DNA from: Parelaphostrongylus tenuis
Lineage: Eukaryota; Nematoda; Chromadorea; Rhabditida; Metastrongylidae
DNA length: 64,000 nucleotides
Direction of reading: 5' to 3'
Assembly: GCA_019055375.1 (NCBI GenBank)
Contig: JAHQIW010004334.1
Coordinates: 24,510 to 88,509, forward strand
Part shown: positions 22,901-33,714 of the stretch, one piece after another
Numbering within the stretch: the first letter of the stretch is position 1
How the letters are laid out: the number at the start of each line of letters is the position of its first letter
Notes under the pieces: generated by a model
The model's database searches: none
Seen by the model: the letters and a program-made list of their open reading frames with translations, nothing else
What the model was told of the DNA's origin: nothing
Program-made: the position numbers and the translations under genes

Positions 22901-23867
22901 AGCAATGTTTTTGGTTAAGGAATGTTAACGCTTCCCATGCAGTTCAATAAAAGTATCAACTAAAATATTAGTACTAATAACAACGGCAAATAAGGATGAG
23001 AACAGGAATAATAATAATTGTTATGAAAACAATAACAATGATATAAATAGAGAGAGTAAGATTATAGGTAATAATAATAAAATAAACGATAAGAATGCAA
23101 TAGTAATGGGAGGACGAAGATACATATCCACAGTCTTGCTGACAGCTACAATGTAAAGTAGTAAGTTTTAGAAATAAGATGGCAATGATGAAGAACGAAC
23201 AAGGCAAAGAAATGACGTTCAACAAGCTTCTATTTTTTCCACGTTTTTTTTTCCTCCTCGGAACCCCAATGTAGCTTTTTCTCCACAGTTTTGGAAACAT
23301 AAAAACAAATCTGCTCTACTTCAAAAAGTATTCAATTAGTAATTTTTGGTACACCATTCAAGATCTCTTGTTTCATAGCTGCACGGATAAAATGTGTGAT
23401 TTCAGATCCACTACTGAAATCTTTCTTACACATATTAGTATTGCCACTGGATGAGAAATTCTAAGCGACTGAATATCAAATCTTTGCTTAGAATCCTCCT
23501 CAAAGAATAGTACTTCTGGAGCACCAAGAAGATTTTGGACTCCCCGCACTCAGACTATAGGTAGGGAACAAGCACATGTTCTCATGTGCTCACCAGCAAA
23601 CCCTAATCATCTGATTAGCTGTAAAACTATGTGAAATGTTCGTTGATGTATAACAGAGCTTAAAATAGAGGCGATGATGAATTATGCTCACCTCGACATG
23701 AGATCGTTGCTGATTAACACCGTGATCGTCAACATGTTGCCGACGATTCCGAAAGCACATAGTGGCGGAAAGACGACTGTGTAGAGATAGTACTCGAGTT
23801 GTGAGCCGGACAAACGCAGCTGATCCTCTGAGAAGCACTTGAACGACGCCGGATCCATCGCTGTCAT
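7937..23867 (-). CDS. Class A G-protein-coupled receptor, FMRFamide-receptor-like, multi-exon
   Basis: Seven-transmembrane receptor, probably for a neuropeptide, at the plasma membrane. Exons, read high to low: 23692-23867 (acceptor at 23877-23879 just upstream of two in-frame ATGs; I use 23867), 22329-22508, 17876-17967, 16400-16529, 15266-15415, 13511-13619, 12773-12835, an unresolved gap, then 7941-8084 read through to a stop at 7937-7939. Every listed junction up to 12773 has GT-AG sites and matching phase. TM1 carries GIVGNMLTITVL; exon 2 carries TM2 and ends in ANWTSAVSIW; exon 3 has an ERV motif in place of DRY (ERVIGVRSPLH); exon 4 is TM4 and the Cys-rich loop 2; exon 5 has an NST glycosylation site and TM5; the 12.8 kb exon starts TM6; the last exon has GKCLNFIVFCLSS in TM7 instead of NPxxY. 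The piece before YNLQVITSF is missing: 12644-12680 is a possible small exon, and another is needed to restore phase. About 350 residues are seen. The FMRFamide-receptor-type (frpr-like) label rests on the TM2/TM3 and TM7 motifs; the ligand is unknown. Confidence 0.85.
8345..8460 (+). repeat. Degraded family A SINE
   Basis: GAGTTAAACTCCC resembles the B box, and TTATATCACCCAGCATT matches the family tail TGCATATCACTCAACATT. The head is poorly kept. It lies in a GPCR intron. Confidence 0.4.
9960..10260 (-). mobile_element. Probable mariner transposase fossil, middle part
   Basis: One minus-strand frame reads VTLSVFWDWQGMLFLALHDN, matching the mariner pattern V(M/T)LSxWWDxxGxxxxELL; neighbouring parts fall in other frames. 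The two long overlapping minus-strand frames here (9940-10365 and 10083-10286) are best read as remnants of this element. Ends not defined. It lies in a GPCR intron. Confidence 0.5.
10505..10735 (-). repeat. tRNA-derived SINE, family B
   Basis: Minus strand begins GGCGCCGTAGCCGAGTGGTT, the look of a Leu/Ser-type tRNA 5' end, and has a degraded B box GGATCAGAATTC. The body (CACAACCAGG, the CTCAGTATTCTACGAGGTT segment) is shared with 18519-18660 and 34560-34800. It lies in a GPCR intron. Confidence 0.7.
11225..11551 (-). repeat. tRNA-derived SINE, family C
   Basis: Minus strand begins GCGCGTGTGGCGCAGTGGTT (A box), then GGTTCAGTCTCACGTTCATG, GGTCTCAGACTTGTCTTGGA, and ends with CTCGGCG and AGAGCTTTATC. 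It matches 56680-56945 along most of its length. It lies in a GPCR intron. Confidence 0.8.
12015..12320 (+). repeat. Dispersed repeat, two tandem copies
   Basis: Units at about 12045-12165 and 12185-12310 share GTGATCTTATTT(T/C)TGCTG, an A-rich middle, then a (T)TATCGA(G)TGATTA stretch followed by AAA(A)(C/G)TCTAA. Related units lie at 42340-42460 and 42500-42620. I do not recognise the family. Confidence 0.5.
12644..12680 (-). other. Candidate 37-bp exon of the GPCR (end of TM6)
   Basis: Between an AAATCAG acceptor and a GAG|GTGAAC donor lie 37 bases that, read in phase after the 12773-12835 exon, encode GVEKIVAYLSHR. This could finish TM6 after FTITQ. It ends one base into a codon, whereas the TM7 exon at 8084 expects two bases, so a further small exon would be needed, or this exon is wrong. 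An alternative acceptor inside the TM7 exon (TTTGCAAG at about 8070) would restore phase but would remove YNLQ. Confidence 0.3.
13042..13350 (-). repeat. Family A SINE with permuted tail segment
   Basis: 13042-13160 matches the 2024-2150 arm (tail, B box, A box). The segment that should follow the tail (AAAGATCAAATG...AGCGGTGGTAT...CCCATTGA) lies instead on the other side, at 13284-13346. In the 1957-2160 copy these two parts are contiguous. Confidence 0.65.
16891..17515 (-). mobile_element. Complete, internally deleted mariner element with TIRs and TA duplication
   Basis: The left end begins TTGACCAGAAGTAATCAAAA and the reverse complement of the right end reads TTGACCAGACGTAATCAAAA, one mismatch in 20. 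TA dinucleotides flank both ends (16889-16890 and 17516-17517), the mariner target duplication. Inside, on the minus strand, the N-terminal helix-turn-helix part of a transposase (17080-17292: YAGSTNLKDQ, VELANEFHCGHATASKILK) runs straight into a C-terminal tail (KRWQKCVQADGTYFE), with the catalytic middle missing. So it is a 625-bp non-autonomous derivative. It lies in a GPCR intron. Confidence 0.88.
18519..18660 (-). repeat. tRNA-derived SINE, family B
   Basis: Minus strand: GGGGCGCTGACCTAGTGACT, then GATGCTCGTCGAGGCACACA, GGATCCGGGCTCC and GCGCCACAACCAAG. Same family as 10505-10735, shorter and more decayed. It lies in a GPCR intron. Confidence 0.65.
19346..19585 (+). pseudogene. Cys-rich open frame, possible terminal exon or gene relic
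   Basis: Lies on the strand opposite the GPCR, inside its intron between 17968 and 22328. About 79 codons end in TAA, with six cysteines and a helical charged C-terminal half (MRRIMEEEDKCDKLC). Spacing resembles small secreted nematode Cys-rich proteins, but there is no ATG in frame (it begins after TGA-ATT-GAA-GTG) and the only acceptor is weak. No upstream exon was found. Confidence 0.25.
20005..20335. repeat. Degenerate pyrimidine-rich tandem array
   Basis: The motif GTA(A/G)CTGAATC(C/T)CTCTT recurs at about 20010, 20045, 20080, 20210, 20250 and 20303, each followed by TTTTTC and a short purine stretch. Periods vary from about 35 to 55 bp. It lies in a GPCR intron; the opposed frames across it are low-complexity shadows. 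Confidence 0.55.
20735..20770. repeat. (CTTT)n microsatellite
   Basis: TTTCTTTC repeats with one interruption (GTG). Confidence 0.9.
20870..21330 (+). mobile_element. Mariner transposase fossil
   Basis: Plus-strand reading gives DKLVEKCLRLVRRKRALFQQ followed by GNAKPQT, corresponding to the mariner motif with FHQDNARPHT. The catalytic Asp of that motif is Gly here and stops follow, so it is dead. It lies in a GPCR intron, antisense to the gene. Confidence 0.65.
22715..22835 (+). repeat. Hammerhead-ribozyme-like repeat, copy 1
   Basis: Stem I strands GTGCTA (22745-22750) and TAGTAC (22783-22788) pair in full with one G-U. The box normally CTGATGA reads TTGGTGA (22751-22757); stem II is degraded on its 5' side; GAAA is intact at 22769-22772; stem III is a loopless palindrome ACGGGCCCGT; the cleavage triplet is GTC (22780-22782). 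It lies in GPCR intron 1, antisense to the gene. Confidence 0.55.
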
Positions 23868-23879
23868 CGTCGAGTACTG

Positions 23880-25980
23880 AAAGAAGATGTAGATTTTGCT
23901 TTTAGAGATATCAATACTAACAAATGTTAGCGAAGTCGAACACCAATGAATACGGATAACACGGATTTCCGAAGAAGTTAATCAGGAAGCACGATGCCAA
24001 GCACTCATAGGGAGTATTTTTTACTTTTTCTTTCCTGGAACTGCCTTCTGTTAACCTTTTTCACTGAGAAAGTTGGAAACGAATTTGACCTCTTTGTGAT
24101 TTTCGAAGAATTAACACACTGACAGTTGAGCTTAGCCAATAAAAACCACATTTTGTTCGATAATCATTTCCAGTGTACAAGATCTTCTTTTCGAGCATTT
24201 GTATTCAATCATTAGTTTGAATCATGCAGATATTTCTGTACAATTCATTTTTCCCTTCCTTGATGACGAGGTTCGCCACAAAAAATTGCGTAATAGATTG
24301 TTAAAAAGACAACTTTTACCAGTTGAGAATTCACATACATATTTCTCAAGCTATCGTCGATTGCAAAAAGTTCGGGAAAAAACTTGTGTGTACCAAAATA
24401 AACCACTTCAAAAAGTATGTATGAGCCGAACTCCGTCAACGTGTTTAGGAGAACTTTGTAGGTGCTAAAACGTTATAAATGAGGAGTAAGAATAATTAGT
24501 AGAGTCAAGAAAACAGCGAATTTTCTCATCATCATTCCAAGGGCTATACACACAATTCAAAACTTCCACTACTACAATTTAGAACTTTCCGCTGAACTTT
24601 AGGTTGTACAAATGCAGACATCAGAACTCGTTTATCTGAATTATCTCAAGACAAATTTGATGAGCATAAGCATTATTTATAGGTTTTCGATCGCTAGCTA
24701 GCAATTACGGATCCATTTTTTGAGCTTCTTCGGTATTGCTGTGTTTCGTTTCAATTCAGTTCGTGGGAAAATATAGAGAATTTCATGAGGCGTGGAAAAT
24801 GTAGACATAGAGACAGTGATATAACGATGAATCATCTATCGTCCCATTTCATATCATAACACGAACAAGAAAGAGAAATTAGCATGAATTGCTTAAGTAA
24901 AGTTGTTTTTGCCTATGAACATTGGACTGAGCCCGAACAAGCGTTCATTATTTGTCACTTGAGCTGAGGTCGAAAAATTGAGTTACCGAACGACGCCATT
25001 GAAAAAATTGGATGAAAACCAAAATTTTTCTGCTATCGTATTGAAATCATGTGAAAAAGTAGCAAGCAAGATAACGGCAGGAATAATAGGAACATTGGCG
25101 GCGATTACAAAGAAGGACAAGCCCGTCATTGTCTTCAACGACCGATGTTCGCCTTCGTCTGAATCACAACAATGCTCTAAAGAGCCCTTCGACCGGCCTG
25201 GAACGACTACTGATGAAAATTGGCATCACACCTAAACAGATGTTAATCGTTCAAACTAAGAGTTTCATGCAAATGCCTTCTTACGATCAATGACAATTGA
25301 CTGATCAGAAATGACTGGACTCATTTACTTCAGTCTACAAGCCGATTCGTTGTGCATCTGAAAAGTTACCTGCTTGAATGTTGAAGAGCCACCGCAGACA
25401 TCGAGATCTCCTCCGATGTCTTACGATGAAAAACAGCCATATTCATATAAGAGCAGTGGCAATTTCATGACTTCAGCAATGGTTCCATAATTCTGAGGTT
25501 ACAAACATACGCATTTGTTTACATTAGCACAGAATAGAGCCATGAGTTTTGAATAAAGGATTACAGACGTATCCTGTCCATGCTGAAGCTCCACTAATGA
25601 ACGAATTAATTTTTTGTCTACGAAAGAGTTTTTATCAACACCTTTCTCGTAAAGGATTAGAACGAATCTTTATAGTGAGATGCAGCTGTGATTGAGACTC
25701 TGGGCAATTTTTTATAAAGCAATAAATATTCTCTATCTTCCCGAATCTGCTTTAGCAACAGTAACTTTCATCCTCTCAGAGGTCTTATCAAGCAGTAAAA
25801 CAGATTGCAATAAAAGGTTGATCTGAATTCAAATTATAGAGCAATTTCCAAGACCGACTTTCTATGAAACGCGACATAATTCGTTTCTGGTAACATATCT
25901 TGAGCTTCTCACAAGGTCTGTTATGGCACTTATGCAGTGCTAGGCATGTGTTTTGGCATTACGGATCCATCAATAGTCCA
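23880..25980. other. Upstream flank of the GPCR; no supported gene
   Basis: Should contain the receptor promoter and any 5' non-coding exon, but I see no distinct element. The plus-strand frame 24978-25235 (85 codons) is unrecognised. Confidence 0.45.
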
Positions 25981-25984
25981 GTGA

Positions 25985-26115
25985 CTTTCGATTCCGCCAG
26001 TCACTCTTAGGAAGACATTCCGAAGGACAATGTACTACTGATGAGGCTGTAACGCCGAGACAGGTGTTTAGCACTATGTAAACGCCACAACAGATCTCAT
26101 AAGAGGCTCAAGATA
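25985..26115 (+). repeat. Hammerhead-ribozyme-like repeat, copy 2
   Basis: Stem I GTACTA (26032-26037) against TAGCAC (26069-26074), five of six pairs; CTGATGA at 26038-26044; stem II GGC/GCC with loop TGTAAC; GAGA in place of GAAA at 26057-26060; stem III ACA/TGT; triplet GTT. The 3' flank GTAAACGCCACAACAGATCT matches the other copies. Confidence 0.6.
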
Positions 26116-26234
26116 TGTCATCAGATATATATTGTTTTGAGCGACGTCTATAAATACAGTTGACTGCAAAAGTTCAACTCATTTTCATTGACAACTTCTA
26201 TATCCAACCGCTTCAATGGAGTGCAGTCGTAACA

Positions 26235-26360
26235 ATACATCCAATGGTTTTGAGTGATATGCAAATCCTTGAACGTCTGGCGAGAGTTGAACCCGTATCG
26301 AGGGCGCATGCTACCACTTCACCACAGAGGCAGTTGCTTTGCCATCACTCTTCCAGCGAA
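26235..26360 (-). repeat. tRNA-derived SINE, family A, left arm of an inverted pair
   Basis: Minus strand: GTGGTGAAGTGGTAGCATGC (A-box-like), GGGTTCAACTC (B box) and the tail GGATTTGCATATCACTC. The copy starting at 26540 on the plus strand faces it. Confidence 0.65.
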
Positions 26361-26539
26361 ACAAGGTATCGGAGTGGTCACATTATTGCATATGAGCTTA
26401 TAACATAATATCACTATTAATAAGAAACCGTTTCACAAATAATTCTTGCCGATAATTTATATCCAAAGGTGCCTTCTAGACTGGGTTCGATCGTAATGTG
26501 AGTTTATCATACCACACTTCTGACGGTTGGCTGGTGAAA

Positions 26540-26680
26540 GGATTGATACCTTGTATGCAGAAAGGTGATAGTTGAAAAGGAGCTCCGATAGAGCAGTGGT
26601 TAGCACGACCATTCGGAAGGAGTGAGACGTGGATTCGGAGTTTCGCATATCACTCAACATCACTGGGTATTTGTCTTGAG
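26540..26680 (+). repeat. tRNA-derived SINE, family A, right arm
   Basis: Plus strand: leader TGATACCTTGTATGCAGAAA, A-box-like GATAGAGCAGTGGTTAGCAC, degraded B box GGATTCGGAG and tail GCATATCACTCAACATCACT. The leader is shared with other copies. Confidence 0.62.
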
Positions 26681-27186
26681 AAAAACCTTACTTATCCAAA
26701 ACAGTTGTTTGAAAAGAGGTGGATTGGTATAATGAATAAGGAATAAGAAAAATCCGTGCAGCAGAAACAATACGTTTGTGGCAACTAGCGCATGCATTGG
26801 TTGAACGAGGAATTCGGATATTTCTCAGGTACACAAGAGACTACTCACTTGCTCGTATTTACTGTTGTCCTTATGTCAACACATAGTGCAGTCACCTGAT
26901 GTTTGAGTTTATCCAAAATAATTGTGAACTTTTAATATTGATATCAAGCGAAATTCTGAAGCACCGCAAAATGAGAATGAATAGTTTTCTTTCCACATTT
27001 ATTTTGTAAAAGAAGTTCTTATTTGGAGACTCTAAATTTGTTCCATGAATTCAATATTATCACTCAAGCGTAAATACTTGCAAACAAATAACAGTTTTCA
27101 ATATACATGCACCTACGACTGAACACATGCATACTACGTACGTGTAAAGCATGCACCCACATGCGCGCATACACATACATAGGTGC

Positions 27187-27350
27187 ATACATATATGCAT
27201 GCATACATACATACATACATACATACATACATACATACATACATACATACATACATACATACATACATGCATACATGCATACATGCATACATACATATAC
27301 TACATATATACATACATCCGTACATACATACATGCACACACATGCTTACG
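27187..27350. repeat. (CATA)n microsatellite
   Basis: Almost pure ACAT/CATA repeats from 27196 to 27300 with imperfect edges. All six-frame open stretches here (MYVC, HTYI) are artefacts of the repeat. Confidence 0.97.
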
Positions 27351-30300
27351 TTCATACATGTTTACAAACATACATTGCAAGTGTATGCACGAGCATATGT
27401 GCCGTTTGAGTGCAGGTATGTAGGTGTTCATGCCTCTAGCTGGTTACTTTGAAGTCGATAAAAAGGAGAGTTGTAAACAATTGCGGGAGCCATCGTGTTA
27501 CTGCCCTTAATCAGCATCGTTGGCACCTCAGAAGATGCCTTATTGATGCAGTTTTTTAGTAAAAGACGCTATAATCGTAATCAATACAAAATCGGCTCCT
27601 CATTCTACATCGACTTACGCGTTCCTTTGACATCAGCCAAGTGAAACTCTTGCAACTTTGCTAGAACACACTAAGACGGCATGAAAGTGGATTGACAAGA
27701 TAGGTCAATTTGAATGAGTACCGAATAGCGATGTGTTACGGCCATGAAAGAAGAATTTATTTTCTAATGTGGGTTAATCATTGTGGTGGCAATAAAAGTA
27801 ATGACAATAATAATAATGGTAATATTAGTAAGGCGGCAGCAATGATAATGATGAATTCCAGCTAAGAACTCTCTGATTTCACGAAAAAGCACAAGTTATA
27901 TCTAATCTAAAATTGAATTAGGCACTTTCTGGAAAATTACCAAGAAACAAACAAATTGCCTAAATTCTAAATAGAAAAGAATAAGTGACCACTCAAAATA
28001 ATGCTTTAAAATAACCACGAGGGTAATGATAATAAATAACGCGGAAAGCGCGACTATACATTTAAAGAAGAAATACAATTGAAGTATTGCTACAGTTTTC
28101 TATCTTGATGTGGAAGTGTCTATTATCCTGGATCGGATTTCTGGCTAGCTCCAATATTGAGATATTCATGGGATATAAACGAAAGATTTGTGATGTGAGA
28201 AGCTCCAAGACGAAAGAGAGATTTTAGCCGAATATTGGAACAAAAAATTCGAACATTTGATTAAAATATGTAGACACTGTAGGGAAATTTCCATTGATAC
28301 GAGCACATATGATTTCCACGTTATGAACAGCATCTTTGGTAGATCGTAGAAATCCATGAGATTATTGAATATTCTTTTATGACGACATGGTCGCTTTGAA
28401 CTTATAGATGAATGCTACGGATACTTGTTGATATCACCATTGCTATTAACACTTTAATATGTATTTGAACCTCTTACTCATCTTCCTTTACTGGCTATAT
28501 ATGTGAAGCTACATTTCCATCCTCTCTTTCTCCTAATATGAGATTACGTCGCTCTTCCTTCATGCTTTCAGTTATCCAATTTTCTTACACATTCGGAATA
28601 GTTCTAGGATCAGCATAAATTTCACAACATTAAAAGTGTTGTTGGATGGAAAAGATGAGCGCTGGAGTCATCTGCTGGTTAGAAGAAGAACTCTTTGAGA
28701 AGAAGAACTAGTGCAAATATTTTCTAAGCAATTTCATTTTCAAGTTTTCTATCAGGGAGCGTAGAACTCCTTAAGCAGGATATGCTTCTGTAACCCTTCA
28801 GAACCCTTCCAACATCGCAATCTTCCACGAACCGCTGGTCGTCTAGCCTCTCCAAATTTCTAACAACGTCGTATTTATTTCAATAGAATCTCTACAAAAG
28901 GTTAAGCTTCTTGCAAAAGAAGGTTGTTCTCGATTCATCAGAGTCAATAGCAATTTTTCTGCCGTTTGAAACGAATGAAACTCGGAACGCTTTGAGGAAC
29001 AGTTTAGATGATATCACTGAGCAGGGTAAAAATCTTGATTGAGTTGTGAAACGGCTATAGCTATTGTCGAACATTATTATGGAACAGTTGCAATGACAGT
29101 TGATTGGGGTTCTTGTTGCAAACGTGTCTATTCTTCATTGTGTCTGATTAACGAGACAACCAATCAGTGTTCTTTTACAAACCGCTTGATAAAGAGCTTG
29201 AATGGTCGAAGGTATGAATTGAACTCTATGCTGGAAGGAGCAAGAGAGTTATTTCAAGATCATCTGAACAAGTAACAAACGTAAACTTCGTAAAATTCTG
29301 GCAATGCACGATGGAATATTGATACAACTACACAGTAAACCTGACAGAGACCATGTCAGTGATCTTCCTGTTGTGACAATTCTATGCTACTCATTCTTTT
29401 ACCTGATGAGTTCATGCTCCACAGGGTTGAAATACTTGAAGATTCGATCGGCATGGTTGAAGATAATACGACTAAAGAGAGTTGTAAGAACACAAAATCT
29501 TAGTTGAGACACCTTTAATTTTTCCCACGACTTCTATTCCAATCTATTCATTCTCATTAATTATTAATCAGCCTAATTTTGCAACAATTTTATACAGCCT
29601 AATCACAGCGATGGCAGTCATGTAACAGAAATTATGTCACGATTTGGAAGGTAAATAATGTGACGACTCACAAAGATGCTTTGAAACATAAGGAGTCCAT
29701 AAGTTTTATTTGAAACGATCAGCTAGAAGACATCACAGTTTGTCATTGGTGATATTGGTAAGCATGACTACCTTAATCTCGTGTCTTCTAATGATGCTGT
29801 TGCAATTTTTGCTATATTTTTCCATTTATGTCGGAGAAAATTCTAGAACGTAAACATCTTTTTTGAAAATCTAACTTTGCAAGTACTGAGAACACAAGAA
29901 ACACTACAGTGTTAAAGGATAGATAAATAACTGAATGTGGATGAGAGAAAGAATAGAAAGTTACATCGTTGATTACGTTCACTTGATCGGCACTGATTCC
30001 GTTTGTATATGAAACGCCGTGAATAATGCGATTTCATAGATGCAAAAAATCCAAAATAACTTAAGATTTCCTGGCAATCCGAGTGAAAAAAAATGGATTC
30101 TACCATATCAGCACTAGATTAAAGCCCGGTCGACTATCTTTGAGGAAAGCATGTGGTTATTTCTGAAGTGGCTGTAAGCCCTGTTTATGGTACAGCAATG
30201 AACTAATATTTGCAACTAATGGCGAAATTCCTCACATGACGGCGATATTTTACGTCTCAGTATTTGTATGGTGTTTATTCACAAGTGATTCAGGCCTCAG

Positions 30301-33300
30301 TAATCAGTCGAACTAATTGAGTAGGCGATTACGTGGAGCCATGAGATAGCCATATTACGGCTTTCTTAGGATTTAGCCGCGTTGTCTGAGAGGAGTAATT
30401 CTTCCGTGTCACAAAGCTCATTGGAAGACGAATACGTTTTTTTATACTAATTGTCCTTAGCTCTTAATGCAATATAGAAAAGTCAAAATTACTTTATAGA
30501 TTTCGTATTCAGAATGATTCCCATAATTATTTCACTGTTCGCAATCCCACGAATATCACCCTAATCGCTTCAAATAAGACAATAGACAGGTAAACCATTG
30601 CTGGAGCAGATTCAAATGTTCACTAAGAACGGCGCAAAAACCATGTGGCCGAACGTAATGAACACCAAATAAAAGATGAAAAAGAACATCTTAAACGTAC
30701 ATTATTCGGACTCTAATTTGGAACGAGAAATTTGTTGGAACCAGGAAGTGCGAATTTCAAAAGATTCATTGTCTGATACGACAAAATTCGGGAAATTGCA
30801 TGGCACTGTTGATAATTTGAAGAAAATTGCAGCGTGAAATTATTTCAAACTATTCATCTACATAACTGGAGCACTTTATTCCAAATTCGATTTTAAATAT
30901 TTCAATAGTTACGAAATTTGCGGAAAGTAGTTCAAATTTTTTTAAAAATCGTCCGTATCTTTGTAAAAAAAAAGTGAAATCATTGCAGGTTGCTTTTTTA
31001 TGCTGAAGAGACACAAGTCTGCAATACTGTTTTGATAAGGGAAAGATCTTATCAACATTTACCCCATATTGATAAGCATTTTACCTCATTACGAGATCTG
31101 TCGGTCAAGGAGTAAATCCATGATACAGCACCAATTTTAATAATGAAGCGGGGCGCTGCAGTATTTTCAGAAAAAAAAATCAGCTGAATAGGAACGTTGC
31201 AGCCGAGATCGCTGAGCTGTGTGACTAGGATGTCACTTGTGTTTTGGTCTCAAGCCTGCTCGCCGAACGGATGGTGATTGATCGAATTTAGGAAGAATGC
31301 GAGGAATTATCGCTTATCACTCGTGTAGTGGAGGTTTTGGCTGGAGTGGATTCAGGAAGTCACAAAAATTCATCGCTTGCTCACTCGTCGATCGACTACA
31401 CCGTACAAGAACATTGACACGAAGGCCAACGTGTCCACGACACCTTTCACCTCAATAACTCTCTGATCGTAAAGTCAATGTTCTGAGAATTTGAGCCCTT
31501 CAGATCACCTGCAGCAATGTTTTCATCGTAAATCATTCACTAATATCCATAGTTGTTTTGTGTGATTCGATTAGAGAGGCCAGTTGTGGGTGGCAGCTGA
31601 CGTAGTAGTATCGGTGGAGTATTCGGCTAGTGCGAGGTTGACGCTACACCCTCATAAAACAATAGTTCAAGAAAAAACAACGCGTCGTTCAGATATTCTA
31701 GTTGTGCGCAAAAGTACTGCTGGACTTACGTACCAACAGAAATATAACATACGTCGGGGATATACGAGAACAAGTAAGAGGGCGGTAACGATTAAAAAAG
31801 CGGTGCACACTTTCTTTTATCAAAATTCGTTAAGATATGAAGTCGAAAAGTAGTAACAAAGTAGCGAAGATTATTTGAAATCCGACATGTAGATGTGTAC
31901 AGTTCAAAGTAAGGAAGCTGACGTTTTACGGTCTCAGCATCGACTAAAATTACATGTAAATCCCAGAGACTGTTCTATGTAGAGTGTTGCAGATTACGGT
32001 AACTTCTAGTCAAAAAAACAACCTCATGTAGTCGGTTGTGTCCGCCGCAACGTAGAGCTTCTGACTCCTATAGTCCTTGAATAAGAATAGAGGGGCTGCT
32101 ACCGCATATCCTGAAACGTGATGACCCCACTGGTTTGACCTAACAACAATTTAGTTTGGTTGCGCGTTCTTTGATATTTCAGTGTAAAAAGTCACTCTCA
32201 AATAGCGAATTGAAATCGTAATTTGTAGGAACTCCTGTGTACGTCAAAATCTAAGCGGCTTTGCAAGAAGGCGAAGTGCCAGATTGACGAGCAAAGGTCC
32301 CTGGTGCATCGTCTGCAACGCGAATCAAAAGTCGGATTTCCACACGAATTGTGAGAAAACGCATAAATCACGTCTGCGTCGGCGAATAGGATTAGCGTTG
32401 AATAGGTCTCCACAATCTGAATTCTTTCGCGAAACTATTTTACAAATCAGGATAGTTTTGTATTTTTTCTTGTGAAAGCGTATAAATCGGAATCATTTCA
32501 TACATCTTATTAGAGTGAATAATAAAAAACTTCTATGTATAATCGTTAGTCTTCTGCATTTCTTACTGGAGTTGTCCTGCGTTATTCAATTAGTAAACTT
32601 CAAAAATCCACATTAATCTGCTTTGTAATAAAAGCCTCGGAAACTCTAGATGTCTGAGAATTCGTTGTGTGTATACAAATGATGCTGTCAATGAGCGATA
32701 GTTCGTCTCATTGTAGACTCTTGTCAGTAATCTTGAACCATACTGCGCTATTAAAACATCCTTTTCAACTGAATGAATCGCTTTCAATAAGGAAAGTCAT
32801 TGTTACTTTCCACTCAAAATAGATGTGTCACCTGTAATGGATTTCACTAATTGAATTGAAACGTTGCCAACAAGCCACATGTCATTTTATTCTATTAAAA
32901 CTATTAAAACGAAGTTATGACTTATTACAATTTGCAAAATGCTTTTTCTGAGTCTTTTTGTCAAGGTTCCTATTAGAACGGCAAAGCGATTGAACAGGTG
33001 GGCCGGGAATTTCGTTTAACTGAGCACTAACGACAACCTCCAGTGTATCATTGATGTTGGCGGTTGCCGTTCTTACTTTGACGGAAGGCTTAGGAAACGT
33101 AGATTTCGCTTTCAATCTATCATGTTAGTGCACGCATGATTGCGGTTTCAGACCGTGCTAAAGCGGCAATTATTTCTGGAATTTACTCCAAATGCAAGAA
33201 TGTTAAAATGGTAAACGTTGAGTTCATCTGCAAGATCTCGTATCGTCTTAGGAGATCAGCTTTGACGACTGTTTTCCCTTAACTTCTGATTACGTTGGTA

Positions 33301-33560
33301 CAAAAGCACGTGCGACTTATGCAATGTTGAAATGCGTCTCTTATATGAAAGTTCTTGAACATGCGTATTTGATACTGCGAGTTATCTCTGCTACATTACC
33401 ATCCATTTTGAACTCTCGGTCTAAAACCGCAACTGCTTTTCCACCAACCAACATCCATTATATAGTCTAAAATGAATATGAAATACACAGCAAATAATAT
33501 GTCATTGGCAGAAGAACTCAAAGTGAGAAATGCGCACTAAATTAATGTATGAAACAACCA
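27351..33560. other. Gene desert
   Basis: About 6 kb of AT-rich sequence with short GAT/AAT-rich runs (27790-27850). Open frames are short and lack splice context. A GC-richer patch at 31200-31520 is unexplained. Confidence 0.5.
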
Positions 33561-33714
33561 CATTTATTTGACAACTTATTCCAAAATCAAACGGCGCATT
33601 TCAACAGTGCATAAATTGCAATTACTTTTCATTTGTTCAATATTTGAGGGTCAGCCTTTCAAACAAACTCAGCAAAAAAATATTGGAAAAAAGCCAATTT
33701 TAGCCGTCTTTCAG

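Noticed and set aside
27060..27452. Several long open frames on both strands
   Set aside because: They are translations of the (CATA)n microsatellite and have no protein meaning.
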